From NCBI GenBank assembly GCA_017893485.1, contig CM030362.1:38782984-38846983 (forward strand): DNA of 64,000 nt. The letters are read 5' to 3'. Below, one piece after another: positions 22,027 to 32,079 of this stretch; within the stretch, counting starts at the first letter, position 1; each line of letters starts with the position of its first letter. The stretch is from Hemerocallis citrina (lineage: Eukaryota > Streptophyta > Magnoliopsida > Asparagales > Asphodelaceae). The notes beneath the pieces were generated by a model that had not been told where the DNA came from, searched no databases, and worked only from the letters and a program-made list of their open reading frames with translations. Both the position numbers and the translations under genes were made by a program.

Positions 22027-23105
22027 GAAGTTCCTTAATCCACCAAGGCCAAACAACAAATCAGGGTTGTAGACTTTATTGTTGTACAATTTCAGAGATG
22101 TATAAGTTTCAATATAATATATCTTTATTGTATGAAAATTAGTTTCAACATTCTACAATATGATTGATTTAATATGCTACTCTATTAGATTCAACATTCT
22201 GCAATATGCTTAATTAGATATAATTGGATAGCTTCAACATACAGAGAAAGAATGACAACAATTCCCGAAATTAAGAAGATTCATATATAAAGAATGACAA
22301 CAGTATTGTTATTTTCCGTTCATAACATTCATGATATTTGATGGTTCTTTCATTTCTGTGTATTGTTCTACTCCTTTTTTTCCAGTATGTATCTCATTTA
22401 GAAGTTCATATATAAATCAATTTCAGGATTATGATACAAATATAATACATAAATAAGATTTCACCTATATTAACTCCTAAAAAAATACAAAAATTAATTT
22501 GATAAATCAAATCAGAAGATATTTTACATTCTAAATTCCTAATTACTTGTGAATAATAATACCCAAGATCTCAAGAAAACCCAACAAGAACAAGAAGAAG
22601 ATGGATCTTATATTAATACACCAACTAAACTCTAATATTTCCTAATTTGTCAAAAAAATCTTCCAAAAATACCGTACCGATGGGGCTGAAGAAGGTAGGC
22701 GGCGTCGCGACAGCGTGGTGCTTCGGCAGCGTAGTGCGTAGGTCAATCAGTGCGTGTGCCCTGGATTCAAAAAAAGAAAAAAAGAAAGAAGAAAAAATAG
22801 AAGAATAGTTGAAGTACTAGTATAACTGGGGTGAAAAATTGAAAAAGAAAATAAGAAAAATGGCCTTGGAGCTAAGTCTGGGCATGGGTTTTTAAATATA
22901 AAAACTAAATTAAATATATATTAATTACTTGGTATGGTACGGTATACCATGGTATTAGTATTGGGTACCAGTACCATACCATATAATTTCGGTATGGTAC
23001 AATACCGAGATTTCGGTATGGTATTACCAAGATTTCGGTAATATATGGTATGATAATGGTATGGTACGGTATGGTATGGTAATATGGTATTTTTTGACAC
23101 CCCTA
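21697..23105. mobile_element. hAT-like foldback element, 1409 bp, ACCGTACC-rich ends
   Basis: The left end is TAGGGCTGGTATACCGTACC and the right end, reverse-complemented, is TAGGGGTGTCAAAAAATACC. The 8-bp TSD CGAATAAT is perfect (21689-21696 and 23106-23113). About 180 bp at each end is built from ACCGTACC, GGTATTACC and similar words, so the ends are broadly inverted copies. The interior is AT-rich, with a (TA)n(TG)n tract at about 21969-22022. No transposase is present. Confidence 0.85.
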
Positions 23106-23290
23106 CGAATAATTGCACGAGCATATTAAGCAAGTCTTGGAGAGATAGAGATGCGCTCCTTCATTCTTAGCTTGTATGTGGCTTTTATTAGTGACGTGGG
23201 AAAGCACGGTTTGATAAGAATTGAAGAATTTTTACGTGCAATATATATGTTAAGAAATTTATAATTTTATTAGTGATGTTCTGTTAGTAT

Positions 23291-23813
23291 TAGCATTGGT
23301 ATCGGGTCGGGTCGGGTCGGGTCCTTCACTACCCGGACCCGGATCCGGTCCCCTACGGGTCCAAAAATTGGACCCGGACCTGGACCCGTAAGGACCGGAT
23401 CCGGTTCCGGGTTCGGGTCCTATTAAAATATTTCTATCCGTTCGGGTAGGAGCGGGAGTGTGAGCGGCGAGCGGAGGCGGCAAGTGGATGATTTAGACTA
23501 GAAGAAAGAAGAAAAATGCATGAGTTTTGAGTTTGGAAGAGAAAGATTTAGAATTAAGGAGGAAGGAGGGGAGGGATGAGGATATAATATTTAATTTTAT
23601 GTTGATTTTTAGGGTTTTTTTAACGGGTCTGGGTCCGGATCCGAGTCGGGTCTCTTTTGAGCGGATCCAGACCTGGACTTGAAAGTACAACGGATCCCAT
23701 TTTAGGATCCGGACCCGGATCCGTATAGGTCGGGTCGGGTCGGTTCCGGTTCAATGTCGGGTTCGGGTCGGGTCCGGGTCGGATCCGGATTTCGGGTATT
23801 TATACCAATGCTA
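23291..23813. mobile_element. hAT-type MITE, 523 bp, with GGGTCGGGTC ends
   Basis: The ends are TAGCATTGGTATCGGGTCGG and, reverse-complemented, TAGCATTGGTATAAATACCC. The flanks GTTAGTAT (23283-23290) and GTTGGTAT (23814-23821) form an 8-bp TSD with one mismatch. Subterminal GGGTCGGGTC/GACCCGGACC blocks make it GC-rich at both ends. There is no coding sequence. Confidence 0.85.
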
Positions 23814-23884
23814 GTTGGTATTATTAACTATTAAGTGAACCCGTGTCAGAGTTTATCCATTCGGAACTGATGAATACATACCAT

Positions 23885-24200
23885 TATTATATATATCTTA
23901 AGCAAATAGGCCTACCTCCTCTCTCCTTTCTCCATTTTGAAATAGAGAAAGGAGAGCAAAAGTAGGAACTGACACGTGCAACCCACACTAATTGTTAAAA
24001 CAGAAAAATTTTAAAAAATACCAAAAAAAACCTTCCATATTCCACATCTTCCCAAAACACACAAACCCTAATCAATTCTCCCTGCCCCCAAAACCCTCCC
24101 AACTCTCCTCACCCGTTTGTCCCGATCCCGGTCGTCGCCCACGCCGTCCCGATCCCGGCCGTCGCCCACGCCGTCCGCCGGCCGACGCCCACGCCCGGCC
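23885..24200 (+). repeat. 5' module, copy 1 (promoter/5' UTR-like)
   Basis: This copy contains the perfect 12-bp hairpin CTCTCCTTTCTC ... GAGAAAGGAGAG (about 23920-23955), then ACACGTGCA, CCACACTAATTGT, CACATCTTCCCAAAAC and ACAAACCCTAA, and a CCG-rich leader. Copy 2 at 24740-25050 has the same blocks in order. It lies upstream of the kinase-type first exon at 24386. Confidence 0.7.
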
Positions 24201-24385
24201 CCGATCGTCGCTTGCCATTTTGAAGGTCAGTTTTTTTTAGGGTAAGTTTAATCTTGCAAGATCCATTTACGAATTTATAAAGGAATTCATAAATCCATTT
24301 GGAAATCCAAACTCACTGATGCTGTAGTTTTTTTAGGGCATTGGGATTTTTTAGTATATTACAATATTTTTATATTTTGTCTTAA

Positions 24386-24505
24386 ATGGGTTGTTTCCCA
24401 TGTTTTGGAACATCTAATAAGGAGGAGGATGGGAAGAACAGTCCTGATTTTAGGAAAGAAGGCAAGGATTTGAAGAAGGAACGTGTCAGCAGAGTCAGTT
24501 CAAGA
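24386..24505 (+). pseudogene. PBS1-like receptor-like cytoplasmic kinase, first-exon fragment
   Basis: ATG 24386 opens MGCFPCFGTSNKEEDGKNSP and continues with DFRKEGKDLKKERVSRVSS. The MGC start with nearby Cys is the N-myristoylation/palmitoylation signal of the RLCK-VII (PBS1-like) kinases that relay immune receptor signals at the plasma membrane. The Lys/Ser-rich linker also fits. After about 24505 the frame continues into intron-like sequence without a good GT donor and soon stops. No kinase domain follows anywhere downstream. I read it as a captured or truncated 5' gene piece. The assignment rests on a short N-terminus. Confidence 0.55.
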
Positions 24506-24739
24506 ATTATTTTTCTTTTATTCTTAAGATGCCCAGTTTGATCTTTACTTTGTTATCCCGAGTTTAATTTAGTTGAATTTTATGATTTTTTTGGATTTTT
24601 TAGGGGGCAAAATTTGGTTGTTTGTACGAGGAGATGTGTTTGTTTGGGAGGGGGGGGAGGATGTAAGGTCTTTGGTAAAGTTTGATTTATGGTTAATTTT
24701 GTGTAGATTGAGTGATTATTAGTTGCTAATTATATTATA

Positions 24740-25060
24740 TATTATATATATTTTAAGCTAATAGGTTTATCTCATCTCTTCTTTCTCTATTTTGAAATAA
24801 AGGAAGGAGAGCAAAACTAGAAATTTATACGTGCAGTCCACACCAATTGTCAAAACATAATTAATTAAAAAAAAACACACAAAAAAAATATTTTCTTTTT
24901 CACATCTTCCCAAAACCCACAAACCCTAACTCTGCCTACCCAAAACCCACCTAAATATCCTCTGCCGCCCGTCGATCTCCTTGCCATCGCCGGCCGTCTC
25001 TACCTGTCGCCCGTCGCCGCCCGCCCCCCGCCGCACGACGATCCCAAAAACCAGATCAAG
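24740..25060 (+). repeat. 5' module, copy 2
   Basis: This is a diverged second copy of the 23885-24200 module (ATTTTGAAATAAAGGAAGGA, ACGTGCAGTCCACACCAATT, CACATCTTCCCAAAACCCAC, CAAACCCTAA), also followed by a CCG-rich leader. The first ATG after it (25062) reads MKLIFLSLF. Only the ATGAAGCTC part could be SmD1 exon 1, and that is weak. Confidence 0.65.
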
Positions 25061-25498
25061 AATGAAGCTCATTTTCCTCTCTCTGTTTGTACTCTAAAAC
25101 CCTTATTCAAAAGCTGAAAAAGAGGGGAACTAATCAAGATGGTAACTTTCTGAAAGTGCACAAGATTTTGAGCAAACCCTTTTCGACTTTTCAAAATCGG
25201 AGAAGAAAAAGAAGAAGTAAACGGGAAGTCGACAAGGTGAGAGTAGGAAGCTGATGTAATTTTAATATTTATTATTTTATTTTTTTGGGTGTTTCTCTAA
25301 TAAATATAAGAGAGAGATAGCAGTGGAAGCCAAAAAAAGCTAGCGAACCTAAATATCTAAATAATCAAATAATTCTACTAGGCAAAACTAATTTTGTATT
25401 CAAAGCATGTGTCATTTCTATTAATATCCATCAGTATCTGCATTTAATCTGATTCCTCCATTTTTTGTTTGCTTCTCATAATATGATGTTGAGTTTAA
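25061..25498. other. Spacer, nothing recognised
   Basis: This is AT-rich sequence after the second 5' module, with no supported coding region. Confidence 0.35.
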
Positions 25499-25947
25499 GA
25501 GCATCTGTAGTCGTTTGCCATATACCCAAATTTTCCAAAATTTGGAAAAAAAAACCTCTGTAGTCGTTGGCCAAATACCCAAAAATTGGGTTTGATCGCT
25601 ACAAGACACGACTATATTTGACAATCGAAATGGCAATTGCCAAAATATAGCCGAACGATAGATAATATTTCGTCCGAAATGACGGACGACAAACAATACA
25701 CCGTCGCTGCAATTTTGTATACGAAAAAAATGACGGACGGTACATAATGTACCGTCCAATGCAACTTCTCAAAAGCCAATTGGCCTAGGACGGGACTTCA
25801 TCCCCCGTCCCAGGCAATTGGTGGTTTTTTTTTTGGTTTTTTTTAATTTTTTTTTGTCCTTTTGTGTACAATTTTGTTAACTTTTTTTTTTTATTATTAT
25901 TTTTTTGTACTTTGTCCCTCACTCCCTCACTTCAATGCAAATATATT

Positions 25948-25991
<44 letters not shown>

Positions 25992-26108
25992 TTAAATTTC
26001 TGAGACCTCACTCAAATTTTGGCTTTTGACGACTACAGCGCAAAGCCATTTTTCCCATTTCCATTTGCCAAATACCCAAAATATGGCATCAAACGACTAC
26101 AGATGCTC
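25499..26108. mobile_element. Tourist-like (PIF/Harbinger) MITE, 610 bp
   Basis: The TIRs are GAGCATCTGTAGTCGTTTG at the left and the same sequence reverse-complemented at the right (CAAACGACTACAGATGCTC). Both are flanked by the 3-bp TSD TAA (25496-25498 and 26109-26111), the pattern of PIF/Harbinger elements. Inside lies a perfect palindrome, GGACGGTACAT-A-ATGTACCGTCC (about 25735-25760), and a (TA)n tract at 25954-25988. Confidence 0.9.
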
Positions 26109-26480
26109 TAACATCCGCCCTGTAGCCATTTTTTTTGCCAATTATATTATTATATATTATATTATATTATATCTATATAATTTATTTACCCAAATTCCAG
26201 CTTTTTATCCGAAACTAAGCTTTTTGAGCCACCATAAGTTGAGATCCTCAAATGAGGTGTAGAGTTGGAAACTATGTTGATAACCCATTAGGATTTGACT
26301 TGATTTGGTGTGGTTAGTTTGGAGGATTTGAAGTGGGCATTTTGTCAGACACCTTATGTGCAAGTTTTGATGTCATTTGGTTAGTGGTTTAGTTGCAATG
26401 TGCGCTCATTTGATCATTTGATTTTGAGAGGAACCTGGAAATGTTGGTATTGAATATTTACGTTACTCATTATAGTTATT

Positions 26481-27016
26481 TAGACTAGAGATGATTGAGG
26501 TGAGCGTGGATGTTAAGTTACTCATTTTGTCGTACTTTTTTACTCGATATAACATTATGTTAACTCCAACTATTGAAAACCCGTTTCAATTTGGTTCATG
26601 TCAGTGTTTTTTGTTGGAGATTTTGAAGTGGAAATTTTGTTATACATCCATAGTGCAAGATGATTGAGGTGGTACACTAGATGCGAGGTCGAAGACTAAG
26701 AGGCTACATGTAAACAAATCTACCTTCGAATTCCTCTTTACGCTTCAAATGATCAAATGGGACTATATTTCAACTACAACACTAACTATTTTTTATCTTA
26801 AATACTCATTTCATTGAAACTAACTATTTTTCATCTTAAATACTCATTTCATTGAAACGACCAACAAACCACACCAACATGAACCAAATTGAAACGGGTT
26901 CTCAATAAAGATCAAACTGTAACCTCTGTTGGAGTTAACATAATGTTATACCGACTGACAAAGTACGACAAAATGAGTAATTTAACATCCACACTCACCT
27001 CAATCATCTTGCACTA
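26481..27016. mobile_element. hAT-type MITE with ~130-bp inverted-repeat arms, 536 bp
   Basis: The left arm TAGACTAGAGATGATTGAGG and the right arm, reverse-complemented, TAGTGCAAGATGATTGAGG both continue with GTGAGNGTGGATGTTAA, TACTCATTTTGTCGTACTTT and ATAACATTATGTTAACTCCA. The flanks TAGTTATT (26473-26480) and TAGTTGTT (27017-27024) form an 8-bp TSD with one mismatch. A 38-bp direct repeat lies at about 26783-26857. Confidence 0.85.
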
Positions 27017-27061
27017 TAGTTGTTAACTTATAGCTAATTAATTTCTTAACTCATAACTTCT

Positions 27062-27662
27062 AAATTTTTGATGAAGCTGAACAATAAGACGGTCTCGATC
27101 GAACTCGACAACGCCACTGCTGTTCACGTCAGGTTCCTCCCTCTCTTCTTTCAATTTCTTGAATTTTTAATTCGCATTATTAATGATTTATTTCTCTAAT
27201 TTTCGTCTGCTTTTTTCTATTTTGATGATGAGTTTTAGGTTTTTTATGAAGCTCAACAACTAGACGGTCTCAATCAAACTCAAGAACGCCACAACTGTTC
27301 ACGGAAGGTATCTCCCTCTTTTCTTTCGATTTCTTAATTTTTCATTAGCACTATTTTGTTCTATTTCTTTAATTTCGTGTTTTTTTTAAAAAGTTTTGGG
27401 GATGGGTTCTAGGTTTTTGATGAACCTGAACAACGAGACGGTCTCGATCGAACCCAACAACGCCACTGCTGTTCACGGTAGGAACCTCCATCTTTCTTTC
27501 CATTTCTTAATTTTTTATTAGAATTATTATGTTTTATTTCTTTTATTTTCGTGTTCTTTTTTCAATTTTTTGGTTGAGTTTTAGGTTTTTGATAAAGTTG
27601 AACAACGAGATGGTCTCGATCGAACTCAAGAACGTCACTGATGCTCACATCACCATCATAGG
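27062..27662 (+). pseudogene. Tandem array of four copies of an SmD1 (snRNP core protein) exon
   Basis: Four copies of one exon start at about 27064, 27240, 27413 and 27585, with spacings of about 172-176 bp. They translate as FLMKLNNKTVSIELDNATAV, FFMKLNN*TVSIKLKNATTV, FLMNLNNETVSIEPNNATAV and FLIKLNNEMVSIELKNVTDA. This is the second-exon segment of SmD1, in which the Sm1 motif binds U-rich snRNA sites. Copies 2-4 are preceded by an acceptor-like TTTTAG or TTCTAG and copies 1, 2 and 4 are followed by AGGT donor-like ends. Intron-like CT- and T-rich spacers separate them. Copy 2 has an in-frame TAG. The rest of SmD1 (SMNTHLK onward and the RG tail) is not found nearby, so this is not a working gene. 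Confidence 0.85.
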
Positions 27663-29182
27663 TACCTATTCACTCTTTTCTCTTGCTCTCTAAGTTAGGG
27701 TTTTGTAGTTAATATTTTTTGTTAGAATCTATAGATAGTCAATTGACTTATGCGTATGCCAAACTTATTTAGTCTGTGCAATTTGCACAGGGTAACACTA
27801 GTTAAATCTTAAACCAATTAAGTAATTTTGTTTCTTCCTTTTTAATGAAAACTCGGTGTGTGTAGTGTAGCCACTTTTTTATTTCAGAAAGTAATAATAA
27901 TTAATTTATGGCGAAGGATACGGGTTTGTATCCAATGATATGTTTACGTATATTATCTAAAATGATTCAACACACAGATTCCATGCATCGTCTTCACTTG
28001 ATATTTAAAAGAGGAAGAAATAAAAACACTGATTTTTTCTTGCTTTTGGAATGAATTAAAGAAAGGATCTCAAAGGCTCATTCATGGACTAAAATAAAAT
28101 AATATAGTATGAAAAAAAAAATATATATATAGCATAATTTTAATGAAACAAATCAGGGTAATCAATCCGTAAGAATTAATTAATCTCTCAATCCTGCGTA
28201 AAAAAGAAAGAGTTAATCTCTCATTTAGCTTGATCTAAGCTGATCTACATCGAGTCAAGAGTTGAATTTATCAGCGCTTGGAGCAACCTCTTATTCAAAA
28301 ATTAAATAAAAAGTGAAAAAGTTGTTATTTTCCAAAGCAATGCAGTTAGAAACTAAGGTCAGATTTTATGGTAGGAAAAAAAAGAAGTAATAGATGTTGC
28401 TTGCTTCTAGCGACCCCGAAAGTCTAAAGAAAGAATTGAAGACTATATATTTCTAGACGAAACATTTGATCAATAGAGAGTGGGGTTTACAGGACTCCCA
28501 ACTAACCGTAAATCACTATCATTGAATGTATGAGATATGTAAATTACTATATAGTCAGTTACTGTAGAAAACAATCTCATATATTTAAAAGTTGGATCTT
28601 TATAACAACAATCTACATAAAATTTTAAAATAGTAAGTATAATTTTAATAGGTTCGGGTTAGGCCATTAAGAAGTGAATCATTGTGATTCACGGATAACT
28701 CCCAATAAGGGAATGTTTAGATGGATGTATTATATTGGAAATATGTGAAATATTTTTTTTGTTTTCATGCTTATATTTTTTGTTTGGATGGGAAAAAAAT
28801 GGTTGATACCAACCATATGACAAAGCATTCTTTTTTTTATAAAAAAAACTACTAATTTGTATGTGCAATGTACATACTAATTTTAAAAAAAAAGTAATTA
28901 CTAAGACCTAATCTAACCTCGAACATAGACCTATTTTTACTCATCACATACGATTTTACATATTACTCATAGTGTCCCCAACTTTTATTTTATATAAGTA
29001 TCACTTTTGTAAATAATTATGTCGTAAATAAATTTGAACTTTGAGGGTATTATGACAACTAATAACAGTTTAGTAAATAAATGGTTAATATAACTTCCAC
29101 TTAAAAATAAATGATTGATTGTCTACAAATTACAGTTTGTCTACAAATTACACAACCTCAACTCTCACATTATAGTATTATT
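27663..29182. other. AT-rich intergenic DNA
   Basis: No coding region is supported. Short palindrome-containing words of the kind GTGCAATTTGCACAGGGTAA (27763) and TGTATGTGCAATGTACATAC (28857) are diverged relatives of the repeats at 29183 and 29752. Confidence 0.5.
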
Positions 29183-29410
29183 ACTAATTTACATGTGCGA
29201 TGCACGTCTTTATAAATATATATTTTAAAAAAATCCGATGTTGTCTGGCATAGAACCTAAGACCTACTTTATATTTAGTTATGCATGTGCATTGCACGTG
29301 TTTGTTTGGTTACAATACACGTGTTTATTTGGTTACACAACCCCAACGCTCCCATCAAAATATTGTTATTATATTATTATATTAGATTAGATTAGATTAG
29401 AGATTAGATA
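29183..29410. repeat. Dispersed ~200-bp repeat, copy 1 (ATGTGCGATGCACGT family)
   Basis: It starts ACTAATTTACATGTGCGATG then CACGTCTTTATAAATA, continues GAACCTAAGACCTACTTTAT and GTTATGCATGTGCATTGCAC, and ends in TTATATTAGATTAGATT. The copy at 29752 has the same order. Confidence 0.7.
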
Positions 29411-29751
29411 TGTTTTCTCCTAAAATAGTGCAAAATACGAAGAAAAACTCATGATTTTAAAAAAAAACCATTTTCAGTTATTATTGTTTGTTTTTTCTTC
29501 TATGCTATTTCCTTTTTTAATTTTTCAACAAACTATTATTCCATCCAAATAATATTCTTTTAAGAAAATAATTTTTCATTAGAAACAATAAACAAGATTT
29601 GTCAAAATATATTTTCTTTGAGAAAATCTTTTAAATGAAGAATTCTGGGTATTTCAACTTCTACATCAATCCAAATGTTCCCTAAATATCATGTTATGTG
29701 TCTTTTCTCTTCCTAAAAATTGTATTTCTTTTATATTCCATTATATTCCTA
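29411..29751. other. AT-rich spacer between two repeat copies
   Basis: Nothing recognisable. Confidence 0.4.
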
Positions 29752-29950
29752 GTAATTTACACGTGCGATGCACGTCTTAATAAATATAGTTTTTTAAAAT
29801 AAAAATTTAGACGGTCTGAATTTGAACTTAGAACCTCCTTTATAATAGTTATGCACGTGTATTGTACGAGTTGGTAGATTGATAAAACATTTACAAATGA
29901 CACTAAGGCCTTCTCTCGTTATTATATTAGAGATTAGAGATTATATATTT
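29752..29950. repeat. Dispersed ~200-bp repeat, copy 2
   Basis: It shares AGTAATTTACACGTGCGATG, CACGTCTTAATAAATATA, TTAGAACCTCCTTTATAATA, GTTATGCACGTGTATTG and TTATATTAGAGATTAGAGA with the copy at 29183. I cannot fix the ends or a TSD. Confidence 0.7.
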
Positions 29951-31528
29951 TTTTCCTTAATTATCTAAATTAAATTTCTAAAATAAACAAAAACCTAATA
30001 CATCTCTCTATCTAAGTAAGTTGAGAAATTATAGAATAAAATAAAAATAAATATACTTATCTAAGAAGATAAGTAGCATTCATCGGAACATAGTAGTTCT
30101 CTTATCGGTGAACCAAATCCAAATCCAATTTTAACAACACATTTTAGAGGTTACCATCAACTAAAATAAAAAATTAAGCATCAAAGAAAATGGGGACCGC
30201 GCATTAAGTTACATTTAAAATCAAAGTATCAGCTAAAAATCAGGAGCAAGTGCATCATTTCACCTAGGATCGATATCTAATTTGGATCTGAATTGATTGG
30301 AAAGGAAAAGGAGTCATGCTTGACCCCGGACATCACGTGAATGAACATTGATTGACCCCTACTCATACTCCATTCTAGAAGAAGACCAAGATGGGAAACC
30401 GAGAGCCAACCATTCATTATGATTTATTCATATCGAAAAGGTTTCGACCAACGTTTGACTTCTACACGCGTTCAACGCACGTCTAATTATGTGAGCACGA
30501 ACCCGGCATTTTCCTGGTTTCCAGTTCAACGCCATGCCAACATATTACCGATCGAAGTCCTGGAAGTATTATTTTGACGGGGATGAGATATTGCAAGTCA
30601 GTCAATGAACATCTAGAAGGTACATGGTAGGCATTAAAGTGATTATAAGAGTCGATGAATGACCCGGTCTCTATATAGTTGAGATATTATTAATGAGATC
30701 GGAATTCAACAAATTGTGGGCTTTCAGCATGTCCATTTTATATCTATACGTTGAAGGTTCGTTGTGTTAGATGTTTGCAAACAAACTCCCCTAAAAGCAA
30801 AGCTACAACTCGTTCTCCTGCCAAATATCCTTAAGAGGGGCTGGCTCTTCCAAGGTATGCTCTCCAAATGTAATGTTCACCTCCTTCTAATGCACCTTAA
30901 ATGGATAATTCAATCGAGTTCTCTCAGTAGTAGAGGGGGCAAAAAAATGATTTGGATCATATAGAAAGCTTAGTGTTGAAATGAAGACAAATGGGAATAT
31001 GAATATTCTTTCTTTTTTCTTCTTTTTTGACATCTTAGTTCGATACATATCTTATCTATTACAAGGAGACTGGTGCAAGCAGATCTCACCCATTTTTCTT
31101 TTTCTCTATTTTTTTTTGTAAATTGGACTTGAACGCATCAGTTACAAACTTCGAGCCATAGATTCACAGGCCCATCGTTTTTCCTTTAATTTCACTTGGA
31201 ATTCAGAAAACCCATATTTTTGGAAGAGCGCCCACTTCACAGGTTAAATGCAACAAAATTCTAAGCCCATCTAGCCCAAGAGGTTGTATGCTAGTTCAAA
31301 GCCTCCCTTCTATGTGATCCGCTGTGAACTCAAATTTTCGTTGCAACTCAGAAAGCATTCTCACACGTCACAAACATTTGAGGATGAGGTACCTTCTCTA
31401 ATCTTCATTCTTCCCCTAACTGAAATTTGATAAACTCTATGATTGTATCGGAATTCGTATGAACATAACTTTTAAATTTGTTTCCGGTACTTCTTATATT
31501 GACTGGCATTCTAGCTCTAAAGATTTAC
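29951..31528. other. Intergenic DNA, nothing recognised
   Basis: I find no supported gene, repeat array or element boundary. A 66-codon frame at 30764-30964 shows no recognisable domain. Confidence 0.4.
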
Positions 31529-31534
31529 CGGTTT

Positions 31535-31576
<42 letters not shown>

Positions 31577-31745
31577 TGTGAAAGGATAAAGGTGGAATAT
31601 AGCCACCCTGTTTCATTAATCAAAAATTAACAAAACATACAATCTATCAACATGAAAATAAAATATGAAGCAACATGACCCGTACAAATAACAAATCTCT
31701 CCAACAATTCTGGAGGAGGGCCGACAAACAAGCTCGATCCAGCAA
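31529..31745 (-). mobile_element. Short 5'-truncated LINE 3' end with a (GTT)n tail
   Basis: AAAGGTGGAATATAGCCACC then CTGTTTCATTAAT matches the 3' end of the full-length LINE at 45078 (AAAGGTGGAATAAAGCCACC then CTGTTTTATTAAT), and TCTGGAGGAGGG resembles CCTGGAGGGTGGG of that copy. The GTT run at 31529-31574 stands where the tail of a minus-strand LINE would be. No coding sequence remains. Confidence 0.65.
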
Positions 31746-31849
31746 AATTATATGTACGTCAGTTTAGCTTCGTACATTGCTTCAACGGCACGTGCACACC
31801 CACCTGAAATTAGTCTGGTAGGATTTTATCATCCACCGAGCCCTGCCCA

Positions 31850-31975
31850 CGCTGAATTTTGACAACTGCCCACGCTGGGGGACTCCATCTTTGGGCTCCT
31901 GGCAAAATTTTGACAACTGCCGAGCTCAGTCTATTCGCTGGGAGGACTCCATCTTTGGGGCCAAGATTTACCGTA
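31850..31975. repeat. Local duplication of a ~55-75 bp segment
   Basis: AATTTTGACAACTGCC and GGACTCCATCTTTGGG each occur twice in the same order. The duplication lies just downstream of the molybdate-transporter pseudogene. Confidence 0.7.
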
Positions 31976-32079
31976 TGTTTGCAATGACCTTTAGCATGCT
32001 GGCTCTGGTTGCGAAATTTGTTGAAGAAGACACCATGAGAATGACTCAATTGCAATGTTTCTAACCACTTGTAAATATA

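Noticed and set aside
25062..25075. ATGAAGCTC as exon 1 of an SmD1 gene linked to the exon array at 27062.
   Set aside because: Only nine bases fit and the following bases do not continue the protein; two MITEs lie between. Not strong enough to annotate.
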